64,000 bases of DNA from Moorella glycerini. Its GTDB lineage: Bacteria > Bacillota > DSM-521 > Neomoorellales > Neomoorellaceae. This document shows positions 1-9,773 of this stretch, one piece after another (position 1 is the first letter of the stretch; each line of letters begins with the position of its first letter). A model generated the notes under the pieces. The model was given only the letters and a program-made list of their open reading frames with translations. It was not told where the DNA came from and did no database searches. The position numbers and the translations under genes were made by a program. Where the stretch lies: contig NZ_CP046244.1 in assembly GCF_009735625.1 (NCBI RefSeq), forward strand, positions 1,178,001 to 1,242,000, given 5' to 3'.

Positions 1-10
1 TCTACTCCTC

Positions 11-511
11 CTAGCCAATCAGCTCGGCCACAGTTTTGCCCCGGAGGCGGGCTACCTCTTCAGCCCTCTTCAGCCCCTTCAAACCTTCGATGGTGGCATA
101 AACGACGTTATTGGGGTTGGCCGATCCCAGGCTCTTGGTCAAGATATCCCTGATGCCGGCAGCCTCCAGGACCGCCCGTACCGGTCCCCCGGCAATGACT
201 CCGGTACCGGGGGCTGCAGGCTTGAGCAACACTTTCCCGGCGCCGAAATGGCCCATAACTTCGTGGGGAATGGTCGTGCCCACCATTGGTACTTTAATAA
301 GATTCTTTTTGGCATCTTCAATGCCTTTACGGATGGCTTCCGGTACTTCACTGGCCTTGCCTAAGCCAGCGCCCACATGGCCTTTACCGTCACCAATAAC
401 TACCAGGGCAGAAAAACTAAAGCGCCGGCCGCCCTTTACTACTTTAGCTACGCGGTTGATATGGACAACTTTTTCCGCCAGCTCCAGGTCCTTGGTTTCA
501 ATGCGCGCCAT
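11..511 (-). CDS. rpsE: 30S ribosomal protein S5
   Basis: Complete 166-residue S5, the small-subunit protein that contributes to decoding accuracy. The N-terminal double-stranded-RNA-binding-type domain includes the [19 protein letters not shown] segment; the C-terminal half carries [19 protein letters not shown]. The start is supported by a GGGAAGGAGGGG ribosome binding site just upstream. It is the last gene of the spc-type cluster visible here, 18 bp after rplR; the cluster presumably continues beyond the window. Length is normal for the family. Confidence 0.97.
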   Translation of the reverse strand: MARIETKDLELAEKVVHINRVAKVVKGGRRFSFSALVVIGDGKGHVGAGLGKASEVPEAIRKGIEDAKKNLIKVPMVGTTIPHEVMGHFGAGKVLLKPAAPGTGVIAGGPVRAVLEAAGIRDILTKSLGSANPNNVVYATIEGLKGLKRAEEVARLRGKTVAELIG

Positions 512-529
512 TTTTCCCCTCCTTCCCTC

Positions 530-895
530 TTAAAAGTGCAGCCCTGCTTCCCGGGCGCCTTCAGCTACGGCAGCTATGCGACCATGGTAAATATTGCCAC
601 CCCGGTCGAAGACAACTTTCTTAATCCCTTTAGCCAGGGCCTTCTGGGCGACGAGTTCGCCAACTTTCCTGGCAGCAGCTATATTCCCGGTAGCTTCCAG
701 GTCTTTTAAAGCCGGGTCCAGGGTTGAGGCAGCCACCAGGGTAACACCCTGCGTATCGTCCACCACCTGGGCGTAAATATGGCGCAGGCTGCGGTAGACA
801 CTCAAACGGGGCCGTTCAGGAGTGCCCATTATACGCCGCCGCACCCGCAGGTGCTTCCGCTGCCGCGTGAGTTTGCAGTCTTTCCTTTTGAACAT
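530..895 (-). CDS. rplR: 50S ribosomal protein L18
   Basis: 121-residue L18, which binds 5S rRNA in the central protuberance together with L5. The basic N-terminus and the [18 protein letters not shown] core are typical, as is the AREAGLHF C-terminus. Preceded by a GGGGG-type ribosome binding site. It lies 11 bp after rplF and 18 bp before rpsE, in the conserved spc order. Confidence 0.97.
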   Translation of the reverse strand: MFKRKDCKLTRQRKHLRVRRRIMGTPERPRLSVYRSLRHIYAQVVDDTQGVTLVAASTLDPALKDLEATGNIAAARKVGELVAQKALAKGIKKVVFDRGGNIYHGRIAAVAEGAREAGLHF

Positions 896-906
896 TCCTT
901 TACCCC

Positions 907-1470
907 CTATTTCTTACCGCCCTTGGCGCCACCCTTGGCGCCGGTCTTACCAACTTTGCGCCGGATATACTCATCTTCATACTTAATACCTTTACCCTTA
1001 TAAGGTTCCGGGCGGCGGACGTCGCGAATATTGGCCGCCAGGGCCCCTACCGCTTCTTTGTCAATGCCTTTAACGATTATTTTGTTGGGGGCCGGCACTT
1101 CAATCTCCAGCCCTTCCCCCGGTACTATTTCTACCGGGTGGGAATAACCTACCGTCAGCACCAGTTTGTTCCCCTGCTTGGCGGCCCGGTAGCCTACTCC
1201 TACCAGCTCCAGGCTTTTTTGAAAGCCTTTGGTGACGCCGTCAACCATATTCTGCAGCAGGGCCCGGGAAAGGCCATGCAGGGCGCGATGGGGCTTGGCA
1301 TCCGAGGGACGGCTGACCTCCAGTACATCCCCTTCCCGGCTAATGGTAATCTCGGCCGGGAACTGGCGGGTAAGTTTTCCCCTGGGCCCCTTTACCGTTA
1401 CCGTGTTGCCGTCAATGCTTACTTCTACCCCTGCCGGTACCTGCACCGGCTTTCTGCCTATACGTGACAC
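907..1470 (-). CDS. rplF: 50S ribosomal protein L6
   Basis: 187-residue L6 with two repeats of the L6 fold. It begins [17 protein letters not shown] and contains the conserved [27 protein letters not shown] stretch near the C-terminus (residues about 140-165). It binds 23S rRNA near the factor-binding centre. The last residues are a Gly/Lys-rich tail ([11 protein letters not shown]), slightly longer than in many species. It sits between rpsH and rplR. Confidence 0.97.
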   Translation of the reverse strand: MSRIGRKPVQVPAGVEVSIDGNTVTVKGPRGKLTRQFPAEITISREGDVLEVSRPSDAKPHRALHGLSRALLQNMVDGVTKGFQKSLELVGVGYRAAKQGNKLVLTVGYSHPVEIVPGEGLEIEVPAPNKIIVKGIDKEAVGALAANIRDVRRPEPYKGKGIKYEDEYIRRKVGKTGAKGGAKGGKK

Positions 1471-1487
1471 CTGAACACCTCCCAGCC

Positions 1488-1883
1488 TTACCAGATATAA
1501 CAGATAACTTCACCGCCGACGCCTTCCCGGCGGGCCTGTTTATCCGTGAGTATCCCTTTGCTGGTAGAGATTACAGCCACCCCCAGCCCCCCCAGGACTT
1601 TGGGAATTTCTCCCTTCCTGGCATAGATCCTGAGCCCCGGGCGGCTGATCCGTTTTATGCCCGTAATAACCTTTTCCTTATTGGGACCATACTTGAGATA
1701 AAGTCTCAAGATACCCTGCTTGCCATCTTCGATGTACTCGTAGTTCTTGATATAACCTTCGTTCTTCAAGATTTCAGCTATCGCCCGCTTCATTTTGGAA
1801 GCCGGTACTTCCACCTTCTCCTGGTAGACCATGTTGGCGTTACGAATGCGGGTCAGGAAATCAGCAATGGGATCGGTCATCAC
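1488..1883 (-). CDS. rpsH: 30S ribosomal protein S8
   Basis: 131-residue S8, which binds helix 21 of 16S rRNA and in many bacteria represses the spc operon. It opens with [15 protein letters not shown] and ends GGEVICYIW, both family hallmarks. A second Met directly follows the first, so the start could be one codon later. It follows rpsN by 32 bp. Confidence 0.97.
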   Translation of the reverse strand: MMTDPIADFLTRIRNANMVYQEKVEVPASKMKRAIAEILKNEGYIKNYEYIEDGKQGILRLYLKYGPNKEKVITGIKRISRPGLRIYARKGEIPKVLGGLGVAVISTSKGILTDKQARREGVGGEVICYIW

Positions 1884-1915
1884 CTTGAACTACCCCCTTC
1901 CTTCTCGTCCCGCCC

Positions 1916-2101
1916 TTACCAGCTGGCTTTCACTATACCAGGAAGCTCTCCCCTGTAGGCCAGCTCGCGGAAACAAATACGGCACAGGCCGAACTTCCGC
2001 ATGTAAGCATGGGGACGGCCACAGCGCAGGCAACGGTTATATGCGCGTACCTTAAACTTCTGGGGACGCGCTTGTTTGATACGTAAAGATTTCTTAGCCA
2101 T
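1916..2101 (-). CDS. rpsN: 30S ribosomal protein S14, zinc-binding (type Z)
   Basis: 61-residue S14 of the short zinc-binding class: the motif [20 protein letters not shown] gives the CxxC...CxxC ligand set. The start at [10 protein letters not shown] is preferred over an in-frame Met six codons upstream because it has GGAGG at good distance and matches the usual family start. It sits between rplE and rpsH, 14 bp after rplE. Confidence 0.97.
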   Translation of the reverse strand: MAKKSLRIKQARPQKFKVRAYNRCLRCGRPHAYMRKFGLCRICFRELAYRGELPGIVKASW

Positions 2102-2115
2102 GGATTTCCTCCTTA

Positions 2116-2658
2116 TCACTGTTCCCGGAACGGCATACCGAAGCCGCGCAGGAGTTCCCGGGCTTCCTCATCGCTTTTTGCCGTCGTCACCATGGTTATT
2201 TCCAGGCCCCGGGTTTTGTCGATTTTGTCGTATTCAATCTCCGGGAAAATCAACTGTTCTTTCAGTCCCAGGGAGTAGTTGCCACGGCCGTCAAAGGAAT
2301 TGGGCGACACTCCCTGGAAATCCCTGACCCGGGGCAGGGCCACGTTGATCAGGCGGTCCAGAAACTCATACATCCTTTCACCCCGCAGGGTTACCTTGCA
2401 ACCGATACTGTTCCCCTGGCGAAGTTTAAAGGCGGCAATAGATTTTTTGGCCTTGGTAACAATGGGTTTTTGCCCGGTAATGGCCATCAGGTCCTGGACG
2501 GCACCCTCAATGGCTTTGGGATTCTGGGTAGCCTCGCCCACACCCATGTTCACGACGATTTTTTCCAGTTTGGGGATTTCCATGACATTTTTGTAGCCGA
2601 ATTTATCCTGCAAGAGTTTGCGAATCTCTGTCAGGTACTTTTCCTTCAGTCTGGCCAC
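2116..2658 (-). CDS. rplE: 50S ribosomal protein L5
   Basis: 180-residue L5, a 5S rRNA and P-site tRNA contact protein. Recognised by [20 protein letters not shown] (residues about 30-50), the [21 protein letters not shown] stretch and the C-terminal [18 protein letters not shown] region. Normal length and normal operon place between rplX and rpsN. Confidence 0.97.
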   Translation of the reverse strand: MARLKEKYLTEIRKLLQDKFGYKNVMEIPKLEKIVVNMGVGEATQNPKAIEGAVQDLMAITGQKPIVTKAKKSIAAFKLRQGNSIGCKVTLRGERMYEFLDRLINVALPRVRDFQGVSPNSFDGRGNYSLGLKEQLIFPEIEYDKIDKTRGLEITMVTTAKSDEEARELLRGFGMPFREQ

Positions 2659-2681
2659 ATCCAGCCCTCCTTTACCTGGGC

Positions 2682-3008
2682 TTAATCAATTACTTCGCCA
2701 CACTTTTTACACACCCGGGTCTTGGTCCCGTCGGCCAGGAACTGTTTCCCGATTCTGGTGGGCCGGTTGCATTTGTTGCAGAACAGCATGACATTGCTGC
2801 TGGCCACCGGGGCCTCCTTTTCTATAATCCCGCCCTGGGGCGTCCTGGGGGTAGGACGGGTGTGCCGTTTGACAATATTTACCCCTTCCACAATGACCCG
2901 GCCTTTAGCTCGATCAACGCTTAAGACTTTACCTTTTTTACCGGCATCTTTACCGGTAATTACCATGACCAGGTCGCCCTTCTTGACGTGTACCTTTGAT
3001 GGGGGCAA
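2682..3008 (-). CDS. rplX: 50S ribosomal protein L24
   Basis: 108-residue L24 with an N-terminal KOW domain ([20 protein letters not shown]) that nucleates large-subunit assembly. The C-terminal part has two CxxC pairs (CNKC and CKKC), a possible zinc ribbon. The start is a TTG codon; an AAGGAGGTGG ribosome binding site at the right distance supports it. A 93-bp gap containing a long inverted repeat separates it from rplN. Confidence 0.96.
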   Translation of the reverse strand: MPPSKVHVKKGDLVMVITGKDAGKKGKVLSVDRAKGRVIVEGVNIVKRHTRPTPRTPQGGIIEKEAPVASSNVMLFCNKCNRPTRIGKQFLADGTKTRVCKKCGEVID

Positions 3009-3009
3009 T

Positions 3010-3101
3010 TTAATGCCACCTCCTTAAAAATAGCAGCGCACGGTTTCTTCTAACCACCTATACCTGCCCGCCGCCAAAATGGTACGGCTATTTTTCCCCT
3101 T
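3010..3101 (-). other. rplN-rplX spacer with long-range inverted repeat
   Basis: This is the longest spacer in the S10/spc part of the cluster. On the minus strand it starts and ends with complementary arms: AAAAATAGC just after the rplN stop and GCTATTTTT just before the rplX ribosome binding site. If paired they would enclose about 60 nt and place the rplX start next to a stable helix. No regulator binding site was recognised. Confidence 0.4.
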
Positions 3102-3470
3102 TTAAAGTACCTCAGGAGCAAGGGAAATGATCTTCATAAAATCTTTATCCCGCAGTTCCCTGGCTACCGGCCCGAAGATACGCGTACCCCGGGGGTTGTT
3201 TTGTTCGTTGATGATTACCGCCGCATTTTCATTAAAGCGGATATAGGAACCGTCTTCACGCTTTAAAGCCTTTGTCGTCCGTACCACTACCGCCCGGACG
3301 ACGTCGCCCTTCTTTACTACGCCCCCTGGCGTTGCCTCTTTAACGGAGGCAATAATCACATCACCCACACTGGCATAACGCCTTTTGGAACCGCCGAGGA
3401 CGCGAATGCACATCAATTTCCTGGCGCCGGTATTGTCGCCGACTTTGAGGATCGTCTGTTGCTGGATCAT
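3102..3470 (-). CDS. rplN: 50S ribosomal protein L14
   Basis: 122-residue L14, a beta-barrel protein at the subunit interface. Recognised by [27 protein letters not shown] at the N-terminus and [27 protein letters not shown] at the C-terminus. It follows rpsQ with a 29-bp gap that holds its ribosome binding site. Confidence 0.98.
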   Translation of the reverse strand: MIQQQTILKVGDNTGARKLMCIRVLGGSKRRYASVGDVIIASVKEATPGGVVKKGDVVRAVVVRTTKALKREDGSYIRFNENAAVIINEQNNPRGTRIFGPVARELRDKDFMKIISLAPEVL

Positions 3471-3499
3471 CCTTTACCTCCTTCCCGGCGGAAATAAGC

Positions 3500-3754
3500 C
3501 TATTTGGCTTTTTCCAGGATCTCCACTACCCGCCAACGTTTATCTTTGCTTAAAGGACGGGTTTCCATAATCTTGACTTTATCGCCGACGCGGCATTCAT
3601 TTTTTTCATCATGGGCCTTGAATTTCGTGGTTTTGCGGATAATTTTACCGAGTAACGGGTGACGTACCCGGTTTTCCACAGCCACCACCACGGTTTTGTC
3701 CATTTTATCGCTCACTACACTGCCGATCCGGGTTTTACGGTAGTTTCTTTCCAA
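3500..3754 (-). CDS. rpsQ: 30S ribosomal protein S17
   Basis: 84-residue S17, an OB-fold primary 16S rRNA binder. Recognised by [22 protein letters not shown] and [23 protein letters not shown]. The start codon is TTG, supported by AGGAAGGGGG upstream and the usual family length. It lies between rpmC and rplN. Confidence 0.97.
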   Translation of the reverse strand: MERNYRKTRIGSVVSDKMDKTVVVAVENRVRHPLLGKIIRKTTKFKAHDEKNECRVGDKVKIMETRPLSKDKRWRVVEILEKAK

Positions 3755-3787
3755 AGGGCCTGCCCCCTTCCTGTACCATTATCGTCT

Positions 3788-3991
3788 TTATGCCCGTTCC
3801 CGTTGCAGTTCCCGTTCCCGCAGGATTGTCTTGGCCCGGGCGATACTGCGGCGGACTTCCCGCAGGCGCATGGGATTATCTATCTGCCCGGTGGCCAGCT
3901 GGAAACGCAGGTTAAACAGTTCCTGCTTCAGTTCGCCTACCTTTTGCAGCAGCTCTTCGGTGGTCAATTCGCGAATCTCTTTAGCTTTCAT
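3788..3991 (-). CDS. rpmC: 50S ribosomal protein L29
   Basis: 67-residue L29, a two-helix protein near the peptide exit tunnel that helps dock trigger factor and SRP. The start at [18 protein letters not shown] overlaps the rplP 3' end by 11 bp and has a GGTGAGGTC site; an in-frame GTG four codons upstream is less likely. [25 protein letters not shown] is the family core. Confidence 0.95.
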   Translation of the reverse strand: MKAKEIRELTTEELLQKVGELKQELFNLRFQLATGQIDNPMRLREVRRSIARAKTILRERELQRERA

Positions 3992-4415
3992 TGACCTCAC
4001 CACCCACTTCCGTCCGTTTTACGAACTTGGTTTTAATGGGCAGCTTGTGGGAGGCCAGGCGCATTGCCTCACGGGCTACCTCTTCGGTAACTCCGGCCAT
4101 TTCAAAAAGAATCCGCCCCGGTTTAACAACGGCCACCCAGTACTCTGGTGCCCCCTTGCCGCTGCCCATCCGGGTTTCAGCCGGTTTGGCCGTAATGGGG
4201 GTATCGGGAAAGATCTTGATCCACACCTTGCCGCCACGCTTAATATAGCGGGTCATGGCAATACGGGCAGCCTCAATCTGGCGGCTGGTGATCCAGGCCG
4301 GTTCCAGGGCCTGCAACCCGTAGTCCCCGAAGTGGATCTCATTCCCCCGGGTAGCCTTACCCCGGGTGCCTGGCCGGTGCGGTTTGCGGTATTTTACCCT
4401 TTTGGGCATTAACAT
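3981..4415 (-). CDS. rplP: 50S ribosomal protein L16
   Basis: 144-residue L16, which lines the A-site tRNA region of the large subunit. [19 protein letters not shown] at the start and [20 protein letters not shown] in the middle are diagnostic. Its ATG overlaps the rpsC stop (TAATG), suggesting translational coupling. Confidence 0.98.
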   Translation of the reverse strand: MLMPKRVKYRKPHRPGTRGKATRGNEIHFGDYGLQALEPAWITSRQIEAARIAMTRYIKRGGKVWIKIFPDTPITAKPAETRMGSGKGAPEYWVAVVKPGRILFEMAGVTEEVAREAMRLASHKLPIKTKFVKRTEVGGEVNES

Positions 4416-5074
4416 TATTTGCGGCCCCCTTCCTGGACCCTGGCCCGTTCAGGCAATACTTCTCCTTTATAAATCCATACCTTGACACCTATTTTACCAT
4501 AGGTGGTATTGGCCTCAGCAAAACCGTAGTCGATATCAGCCCTTAAGGTGTGCAGAGGTACCTTGCCCTCGCTGTACCACTCGGTGCGGGCGATTTCTGC
4601 CCCTGCCAGGCGGCCGCCACAGGCTATTTTTATACCTAATGCCCCCAGGCGCATGGCCCTGCTTACGGCCTGCTTCATGGCCCGCCGGAAAGCAATTCTT
4701 TTTTCCAGCTGGGCAGCAATATTTTCAGCCACTAGCTGGGCATTGAGCTCCGGTTTTTTAACCTCGACGATATTCAGGTTAACCTGTTTACCGGTTAAAC
4801 GCTCCAGTTCCTTCCGCAGGGCCTCAACTTCGGTACCACCGCGGCCGATGATAACCCCCGGCCTGGCAGTATTGATTATTACCTTGACGCGATTGGCTGC
4901 CCGTTCAATTTCTACACTGGCAATGCCCGCCTGGTAAAGGCGCTTTTTGATGAACTCGCGTATTTTCAGGTCTTCATGGAGCAAGGTTTTATACTCCTTG
5001 CCGGCATACCAGCGGGAGTCCCAATCGCGGATAATCCCAATACGCAATCCCTTGGGGTGAACTTTTTGACCCAC
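4415..5074 (-). CDS. rpsC: 30S ribosomal protein S3
   Basis: 219-residue S3, part of the mRNA entry channel. A KH domain contains the [18 protein letters not shown] signature. The GTG start ([13 protein letters not shown]) is chosen because AAGGAGG lies eight bases upstream and the family starts at GQKVHP; an ATG 24 bases further up lacks a ribosome binding site and would overlap rplV. Confidence 0.97.
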   Translation of the reverse strand: MGQKVHPKGLRIGIIRDWDSRWYAGKEYKTLLHEDLKIREFIKKRLYQAGIASVEIERAANRVKVIINTARPGVIIGRGGTEVEALRKELERLTGKQVNLNIVEVKKPELNAQLVAENIAAQLEKRIAFRRAMKQAVSRAMRLGALGIKIACGGRLAGAEIARTEWYSEGKVPLHTLRADIDYGFAEANTTYGKIGVKVWIYKGEVLPERARVQEGGRK

Positions 5075-5078
5075 GAAA

Positions 5079-5417
5079 TCAGTCCTCCTTTTCCCCAACC
5101 ACCACAGTTATATGGCTGGTGCGTTTCCGCCGGATATTGGCCCGTCCCATGGCCCGCGGCTGGTAGCGTTTCAGGGTCGGCCCTTCGTCAACATAAGCGC
5201 GGGTGACAACCAGTTCGCCGGCATCCAGGTCGTAATTATGCTCGGCATTGGCGACGGCCGATTTTAAAACCTTGGCAACGGCCCGGGCCCCCCTTTTGGG
5301 CGTGACCATGAGGATGGCCTCTGCTTCCCGCACTCCTTTGCCGCGAATTAAATCAACTACCTGGCGGACGCGCCGCGGGGAAATCCGGATATATTTAGCT
5401 ACCGCTTTTGCTTCCAT
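5079..5417 (-). CDS. rplV: 50S ribosomal protein L22
   Basis: 112-residue L22, whose beta-hairpin reaches into the exit tunnel and is a macrolide-resistance locus in other bacteria. Recognised by [23 protein letters not shown] and by [29 protein letters not shown]. No insertion or deletion is visible in the hairpin. Confidence 0.97.
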   Translation of the reverse strand: MEAKAVAKYIRISPRRVRQVVDLIRGKGVREAEAILMVTPKRGARAVAKVLKSAVANAEHNYDLDAGELVVTRAYVDEGPTLKRYQPRAMGRANIRRKRTSHITVVVGEKED

Positions 5418-5429
5418 CCTGTTTACCCC

Positions 5430-5714
5430 CTACTTCAGCGCTGTGGAACGCTCCGTGTGGGCGCCGTGCCCCCGGAAGATACGGGTGGGAGCAAATTCGC
5501 CCAGCTTGTGACCGACCATATCTTCGGTAATGTAAATTGGCACGTGCTTGCGGCCGTCATGGACGGCAATGGTATGGCCCACCATCTCCGGAAAGATAGT
5601 TGAACGGCGGGACCAGGTTTTAATCACCCGTTTAGTGCCCTTCTCGTTCATTTCAATAATTTTCTTGAGGAGCTTTTCATCACAATATGGCCCTTTTTTC
5701 AGGGAGCGGCCCAT
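5430..5714 (-). CDS. rpsS: 30S ribosomal protein S19
   Basis: 94-residue S19, in the head of the small subunit with S13. [19 protein letters not shown] at the start and [19 protein letters not shown] near the end are diagnostic. It follows rplB with a 24-bp gap and its own AAGGAGG site. Confidence 0.98.
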   Translation of the reverse strand: MGRSLKKGPYCDEKLLKKIIEMNEKGTKRVIKTWSRRSTIFPEMVGHTIAVHDGRKHVPIYITEDMVGHKLGEFAPTRIFRGHGAHTERSTALK

Positions 5715-5738
5715 GAAAAGGAACCTCCTTCCACCCCT

Positions 5739-6569
5739 TTATTTGTTCCGGCGCTTGACAATAAGTTTGTCGCTAGGCTTCCGCTTTTTACGGGTTTTAA
5801 CGCCCAGGGCCGGTTTACCCCACGGTGTTACCGGGTGCTTGCGGCCTACCGGAGCTTTTCCTTCGCCGCCACCATGGGGGTGATCCACCGGATTCATGAC
5901 CACACCGCGCACCGTTGGCCGGATACCCAACCAGCGACTGCGCCCGGCTTTACCAAAGGTGATGTTTTCCCAGTCCAGGTTGCCCACCTGGCCAATAGTA
6001 GCCCGGCATTCTTCCTGCACCTTACGTAATTCTCCCGAAGGTAACCGCAGGAGGGCATAACCGTTTTCTTTGGCCATGAGCTGGGCACTGGCCCCGGCCG
6101 CCCGGACCATCTGGCCACCCTTGCCGGGTTTAAGCTCGATGTTGTGGACTATGGTGCCGACCGGTATCTGGCTTAAAGGTAGCGCGTTACCGGTTTTTAT
6201 ATCCGCCCCGGGACCGCTGATGATCTTATCGCCGACCTGCAGGTTTTCCGGGGCCAGGATATAGCGCTTTTCCCCATCGGCATAATTAATCAGGGCGATA
6301 TTGGCCGAACGGTTGGGATCGTACTCAATGGTTGCCACGCGGCCGGGAATGCCATCTTTATCACGTTTGAAATCGATTATCCGGTAAAGGCGCTTGTGTC
6401 CCCCGCCCCGGTGCCGGACGGTGAGCCGTCCCTGGTTATTGCGCCCGCCGGTTTTCTTCAAAGGGGCCACCAGGGGTTTGTAGGGTTCCGTTGCCGTAAT
6501 CTCGGCAAAGGTAGATACCGTCATCTGCCGCCGGCCGGGTGATGTCGGTTTAAACTTCTTAATGGCCAT
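5739..6569 (-). CDS. rplB: 50S ribosomal protein L2
   Basis: 276-residue L2, required for subunit joining and peptidyl transferase activity. Family landmarks are [19 protein letters not shown] (about residues 41-59) and [15 protein letters not shown] near the C-terminus, including the conserved His of the HPHGGGEG loop. Normal length; it sits between rplW and rpsS. Confidence 0.98.
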   Translation of the reverse strand: MAIKKFKPTSPGRRQMTVSTFAEITATEPYKPLVAPLKKTGGRNNQGRLTVRHRGGGHKRLYRIIDFKRDKDGIPGRVATIEYDPNRSANIALINYADGEKRYILAPENLQVGDKIISGPGADIKTGNALPLSQIPVGTIVHNIELKPGKGGQMVRAAGASAQLMAKENGYALLRLPSGELRKVQEECRATIGQVGNLDWENITFGKAGRSRWLGIRPTVRGVVMNPVDHPHGGGEGKAPVGRKHPVTPWGKPALGVKTRKKRKPSDKLIVKRRNK

Positions 6570-6593
6570 CTTACTTCTCCCCTTAATTTTAAG

Positions 6594-6884
6594 CTACTCC
6601 AGCCCTTCAAAGACCTTGATTTTATCGCCGGGTTTCAGGGTGACAATGGCTTTTTTCCGGTCGGGTTGCCGCCCCTGGAAACGACCTACCCGGCGCATTT
6701 TACCGCGGTCCATGAGGGTATTGACCTTTAATACTTTGACGTTGAAGAGTTTCTCGATGGCATGCTTGATTTCAATCTTATTGGCCCCGGGATCTACTAA
6801 AAAAGTATATTTATTTTCCGCCATCAGGCCGGTGGATTTTTCCGTTACCAGGGGTTGAATGATAATTTCTTCGGGAGCCCGCAT
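6594..6884 (-). CDS. rplW: 50S ribosomal protein L23
   Basis: 96-residue L23 at the tunnel exit, docking site for trigger factor and SRP. Recognised by [27 protein letters not shown] at the N-terminus and the [14 protein letters not shown] stretch. Its start overlaps the last base of the rplD stop, implying coupled translation. Confidence 0.97.
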   Translation of the reverse strand: MRAPEEIIIQPLVTEKSTGLMAENKYTFLVDPGANKIEIKHAIEKLFNVKVLKVNTLMDRGKMRRVGRFQGRQPDRKKAIVTLKPGDKIKVFEGLE

Positions 6885-7507
6885 TAAGCCAGCACCTCCT
6901 GTACCCGGGCCACGGCATCTTTGGTAATAACCAGTTTGTCATGGGCCAGGAGATCATAAACGTTTAGCCCCGCCGAGGTTAAACAAGTTACTCCCGGTAG
7001 ATTGCGGGCCGATAGCTCGACATTGGGATCTTTGCCTGCCGTAACTACCAGGGCTTTATCCTCTACATCCAGGGCCTTGAGAATAGTAACCATATCCTTT
7101 GTCCGGGGTTTGGCCAGCTTTAACTCATCCAGGACAATGATGTTGCCTTCGCGCACCTTGTTCGCCAGGGCCGAACGTAGAGCTAAACGGCGCACTTTTT
7201 TGGGCAACTTGTAACCATAATCCCGGGGCTGGGGACCAAAAATTACCGCCCCGCCACGCCACAGGGGTGAGCGAATACTGCCCGCCCGGGCCCGGCCGGT
7301 TCCCTTTTGCCGCCAGGGTTTGCGGCCACCGCCGCTGACTTCGGCCCAACCGCGAGTTGCTGCCGTGCCCCGGCGCCGGCTGGCCAGCTGCATGACCACA
7401 GCCTGGTGGAGGACAGCTTCGTTAACCTCGCCGCCGAAGATGCGGTCATCAAGGTCAATTTCCCCTACTTGCTGGCCCTGGATATTGTACACGGCTACTC
7501 TGGGCAT
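6884..7507 (-). CDS. rplD: 50S ribosomal protein L4
   Basis: 207-residue L4, which lines the exit tunnel and represses the S10 operon in gamma-proteobacteria. The conserved loop [19 protein letters not shown] (about residues 59-77) followed by [12 protein letters not shown] is present. It lies seven bases after rplC. No S10-type leader was recognised upstream, as expected where the S10 genes are cotranscribed with the str genes. Confidence 0.97.
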   Translation of the reverse strand: MPRVAVYNIQGQQVGEIDLDDRIFGGEVNEAVLHQAVVMQLASRRRGTAATRGWAEVSGGGRKPWRQKGTGRARAGSIRSPLWRGGAVIFGPQPRDYGYKLPKKVRRLALRSALANKVREGNIIVLDELKLAKPRTKDMVTILKALDVEDKALVVTAGKDPNVELSARNLPGVTCLTSAGLNVYDLLAHDKLVITKDAVARVQEVLA

Positions 7508-7513
7508 TGCCTG

Positions 7514-8143
7514 TTAGCCTCCCTTTACCGAATTCTTAATTACCAGCAGCCCCTGGCGCGGGCCCGGGACGGAACCCTTGATCAACAGGAGATTACGCTC
7601 GGGATCATTCTTGATAACCTCCAGGCCCAGCACAGTGACCCTTTCGGCGCCCATGTGCCCGGGCAGGCGACGCCCCTTAAAGACCCGGGCCGGTCCTTTG
7701 GCCGCCAGGGACCCGGGACGGCGGTGATACTTGGAACCGTGCTCCATGGGGCCACGGTGAAAGCCGTGACGTTTAATGCCGCCGGCAAAACCTTTACCCT
7801 TGGATATACCTGTAACATCAACCTTTTCGCCGGGGCTAAAAATATCGGCTTTAATTTCCTGCCCCACTTGATAATCCTTAATATCTTCTAACCGGAGTTC
7901 CCGGACATAACGGAAAGGGGTTACCCCGGCCTTGCTAAAATGTCCCCGCAAGGGTTTATTGACCCTTTTTTCTTTAACTGGTTCAAAACCTACCTGCAGG
8001 GCTTCATAACCATCGGTAGCTACGGTTTTTTTCTGGATGACGATACAGGGCCCGGCCTGGACTACCGTTACCGGAATGGTCCGGCCGGCCTCATCAAAGA
8101 TCTGGGTCATGCCTATCTTTTTTCCTAAAATACCCTTGCGCAC
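7514..8143 (-). CDS. rplC: 50S ribosomal protein L3
   Basis: 209-residue L3, an early-assembly protein near the peptidyl transferase centre. Starts [18 protein letters not shown]; the [20 protein letters not shown] loop (about residues 124-143) is the extension that reaches the catalytic centre. The start is a GTG codon preceded by a GGGGG ribosome binding site. Confidence 0.97.
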   Translation of the reverse strand: MRKGILGKKIGMTQIFDEAGRTIPVTVVQAGPCIVIQKKTVATDGYEALQVGFEPVKEKRVNKPLRGHFSKAGVTPFRYVRELRLEDIKDYQVGQEIKADIFSPGEKVDVTGISKGKGFAGGIKRHGFHRGPMEHGSKYHRRPGSLAAKGPARVFKGRRLPGHMGAERVTVLGLEVIKNDPERNLLLIKGSVPGPRQGLLVIKNSVKGG

Positions 8144-8156
8144 CTGCTCTTACCCC

Positions 8157-8465
8157 CTACAGCTTGATCTCAATGTCAACCCCTGCCGGGAGATCCAGGC
8201 GCATTAATGCGTCTACCGTCTTGGGCGTTGGCTCGTGAATGTCGATTAAACGCTTGTGGGTCCGCATTTCAAACTGCTCCCGGGAATCTTTATTTACATG
8301 GGGTGAGCGTAAGATCGTAAAGATATTCTTCTCCGTCGGCAGCGGGATAGGTCCGGATACTACCGCCCCGGTGCGCCTGGCAGTCTCGACAATCTTTTGG
8401 GATGACTGGTCTAACAGGCGGTGATCAAAGGCCTTTAAGCGAATGCGGATCTTCTGCCTGGCCAT
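8157..8465 (-). CDS. rpsJ: 30S ribosomal protein S10
   Basis: 102-residue S10, a head protein of the 30S subunit that also acts as NusE in transcription antitermination. [21 protein letters not shown] is diagnostic. This start is chosen over one seven codons upstream because GAAGGAGGG sits at the right distance and the upstream codons cover that ribosome binding site. It is the first S10-cluster gene, directly after tuf1 and a hairpin. Confidence 0.97.
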   Translation of the reverse strand: MARQKIRIRLKAFDHRLLDQSSQKIVETARRTGAVVSGPIPLPTEKNIFTILRSPHVNKDSREQFEMRTHKRLIDIHEPTPKTVDALMRLDLPAGVDIEIKL

Positions 8466-8491
8466 GGGATATTTACCCTCCTTCATGGCAC

Positions 8492-8516
8492 GGGATCAGG
8501 CATAAAGCCTGATCCC
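8492..8516 (-). other. tuf1-rpsJ intergenic hairpin
   Basis: A perfect 10-bp inverted repeat (GGGATCAGGC / GCCTGATCCC) with a five-base loop lies between the tuf1 stop and the rpsJ ribosome binding site. No T-run follows, so it is more likely an mRNA-stabilising or processing stem that separates the str and S10 parts of the transcript than an intrinsic terminator. Confidence 0.6.
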
Positions 8517-8527
8517 TGGCCTGGTAA

Positions 8528-9730
8528 TTACTCGATAATCCCGGTCACGACGCCGGCGCCCACGGTGCGGCCGCCTTCACGGATGGCAAACCGTAAGCCT
8601 TCTTCAATGGCTATGGGGGTAATGAGCTCGATGGTCATGCGGATGTTGTCCCCGGGCATCACCATCTCTACCCCTTCGGGCAGTTTCACTACCCCGGTCA
8701 CGTCCGTCGTCCGGAAGTAAAACTGCGGCCGGTAACCGTTGAAAAAGGGTGTATGCCGCCCACCTTCTTCTTTGGTCAGCACGTATACTTCCGCGTTAAA
8801 TTTGGTGTGGGGTTTGATGGACCCCGGCTTGGCCAGCACCATCCCCCGTTCTACTTCTTTGCGCTCTACACCCCTGAGAAGCGTACCGATGTTGTCCCCG
8901 GCTACCGCTTCGTCCAGGATCTTCCTGAACATCTCTACCCCCGTCACTACCGTCTTCCGTACCTGGTCCCTTAAGCCTATAATCTCTACTTCATCCCCTA
9001 CCTTCACTTTGCCCCGCTCTACCCTGCCGGTGGTCACCGTGCCCCGGCCGGTAATGGTGAACACGTCTTCGATGGGCATCAGGAAGGGTTTGTCGACGTC
9101 CCGTTCGGGGGTTGGCACGTAGCTGTCTACCGCGTCCATCAGTTCCCAGATCTTGCTGCACCATTCGCATTCCCGCTTGCCGCAGCCGCATTCCATGGCT
9201 TTCAGCGCGCTGCCTTTGATGATGGGTATCTCGTCACCCGGGAATTCGTATTCGCTTAACAGTTCCCGCACTTCCATCTCTACCAGCTCTAACAGCTCGG
9301 GGTCGTCTACCTGGTCCACTTTGTTCATGAAAACGACAATGTAAGGTACCCCTACCTGCCGCGCTAAAAGTATATGTTCCCGCGTCTGGGGCATGGGGCC
9401 GTCGGCTGCCGATACTACCAGGATGGCCCCGTCCATCTGGGCCGCACCGGTGATCATGTTCTTGACATAGTCGGCATGCCCCGGGCAGTCGACGTGGGCG
9501 TAATGCCGCTTTTCTGTCTCGTACTCCACGTGGGCCGTGGCTATGGTGATGCCTCGTTCCCGCTCTTCCGGTGCCTTGTCGATCTGGTCGTAGGCCGTGG
9601 GTACGGCCCCCCCGGCTTTGGCCAGGCAGAAGGTGATGGCTGCCGTCAGCGTCGTCTTGCCGTGGTCAACGTGACCGATGGTTCCCACGTTGACGTGGGG
9701 TTTCTTGCGTTCAAATTTTTGTTTGGCCAT
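8528..9730 (-). CDS. tuf: Elongation factor Tu (copy 1)
   Basis: 400-residue EF-Tu, the GTPase that brings aminoacyl-tRNA to the ribosome. G1 is GHVDHGKTT (residues about 18-26), G3 DCPGH, G4 NKVD, and the effector region is [14 protein letters not shown]. The G domain holds an unusual Cys-rich segment, [11 protein letters not shown], where most EF-Tu have a plain acidic stretch. It lies 43 bp after fusA in the str order. The protein is identical to tuf copy 2 at 24020-25222; the genes differ only at a few silent sites. Confidence 0.98.
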   Translation of the reverse strand: MAKQKFERKKPHVNVGTIGHVDHGKTTLTAAITFCLAKAGGAVPTAYDQIDKAPEERERGITIATAHVEYETEKRHYAHVDCPGHADYVKNMITGAAQMDGAILVVSAADGPMPQTREHILLARQVGVPYIVVFMNKVDQVDDPELLELVEMEVRELLSEYEFPGDEIPIIKGSALKAMECGCGKRECEWCSKIWELMDAVDSYVPTPERDVDKPFLMPIEDVFTITGRGTVTTGRVERGKVKVGDEVEIIGLRDQVRKTVVTGVEMFRKILDEAVAGDNIGTLLRGVERKEVERGMVLAKPGSIKPHTKFNAEVYVLTKEEGGRHTPFFNGYRPQFYFRTTDVTGVVKLPEGVEMVMPGDNIRMTIELITPIAIEEGLRFAIREGGRTVGAGVVTGIIE

Positions 9731-9773
9731 GGGTGGTTTTGCCTCCTCCATTATTGAGAAAAATTTTCTTCCC

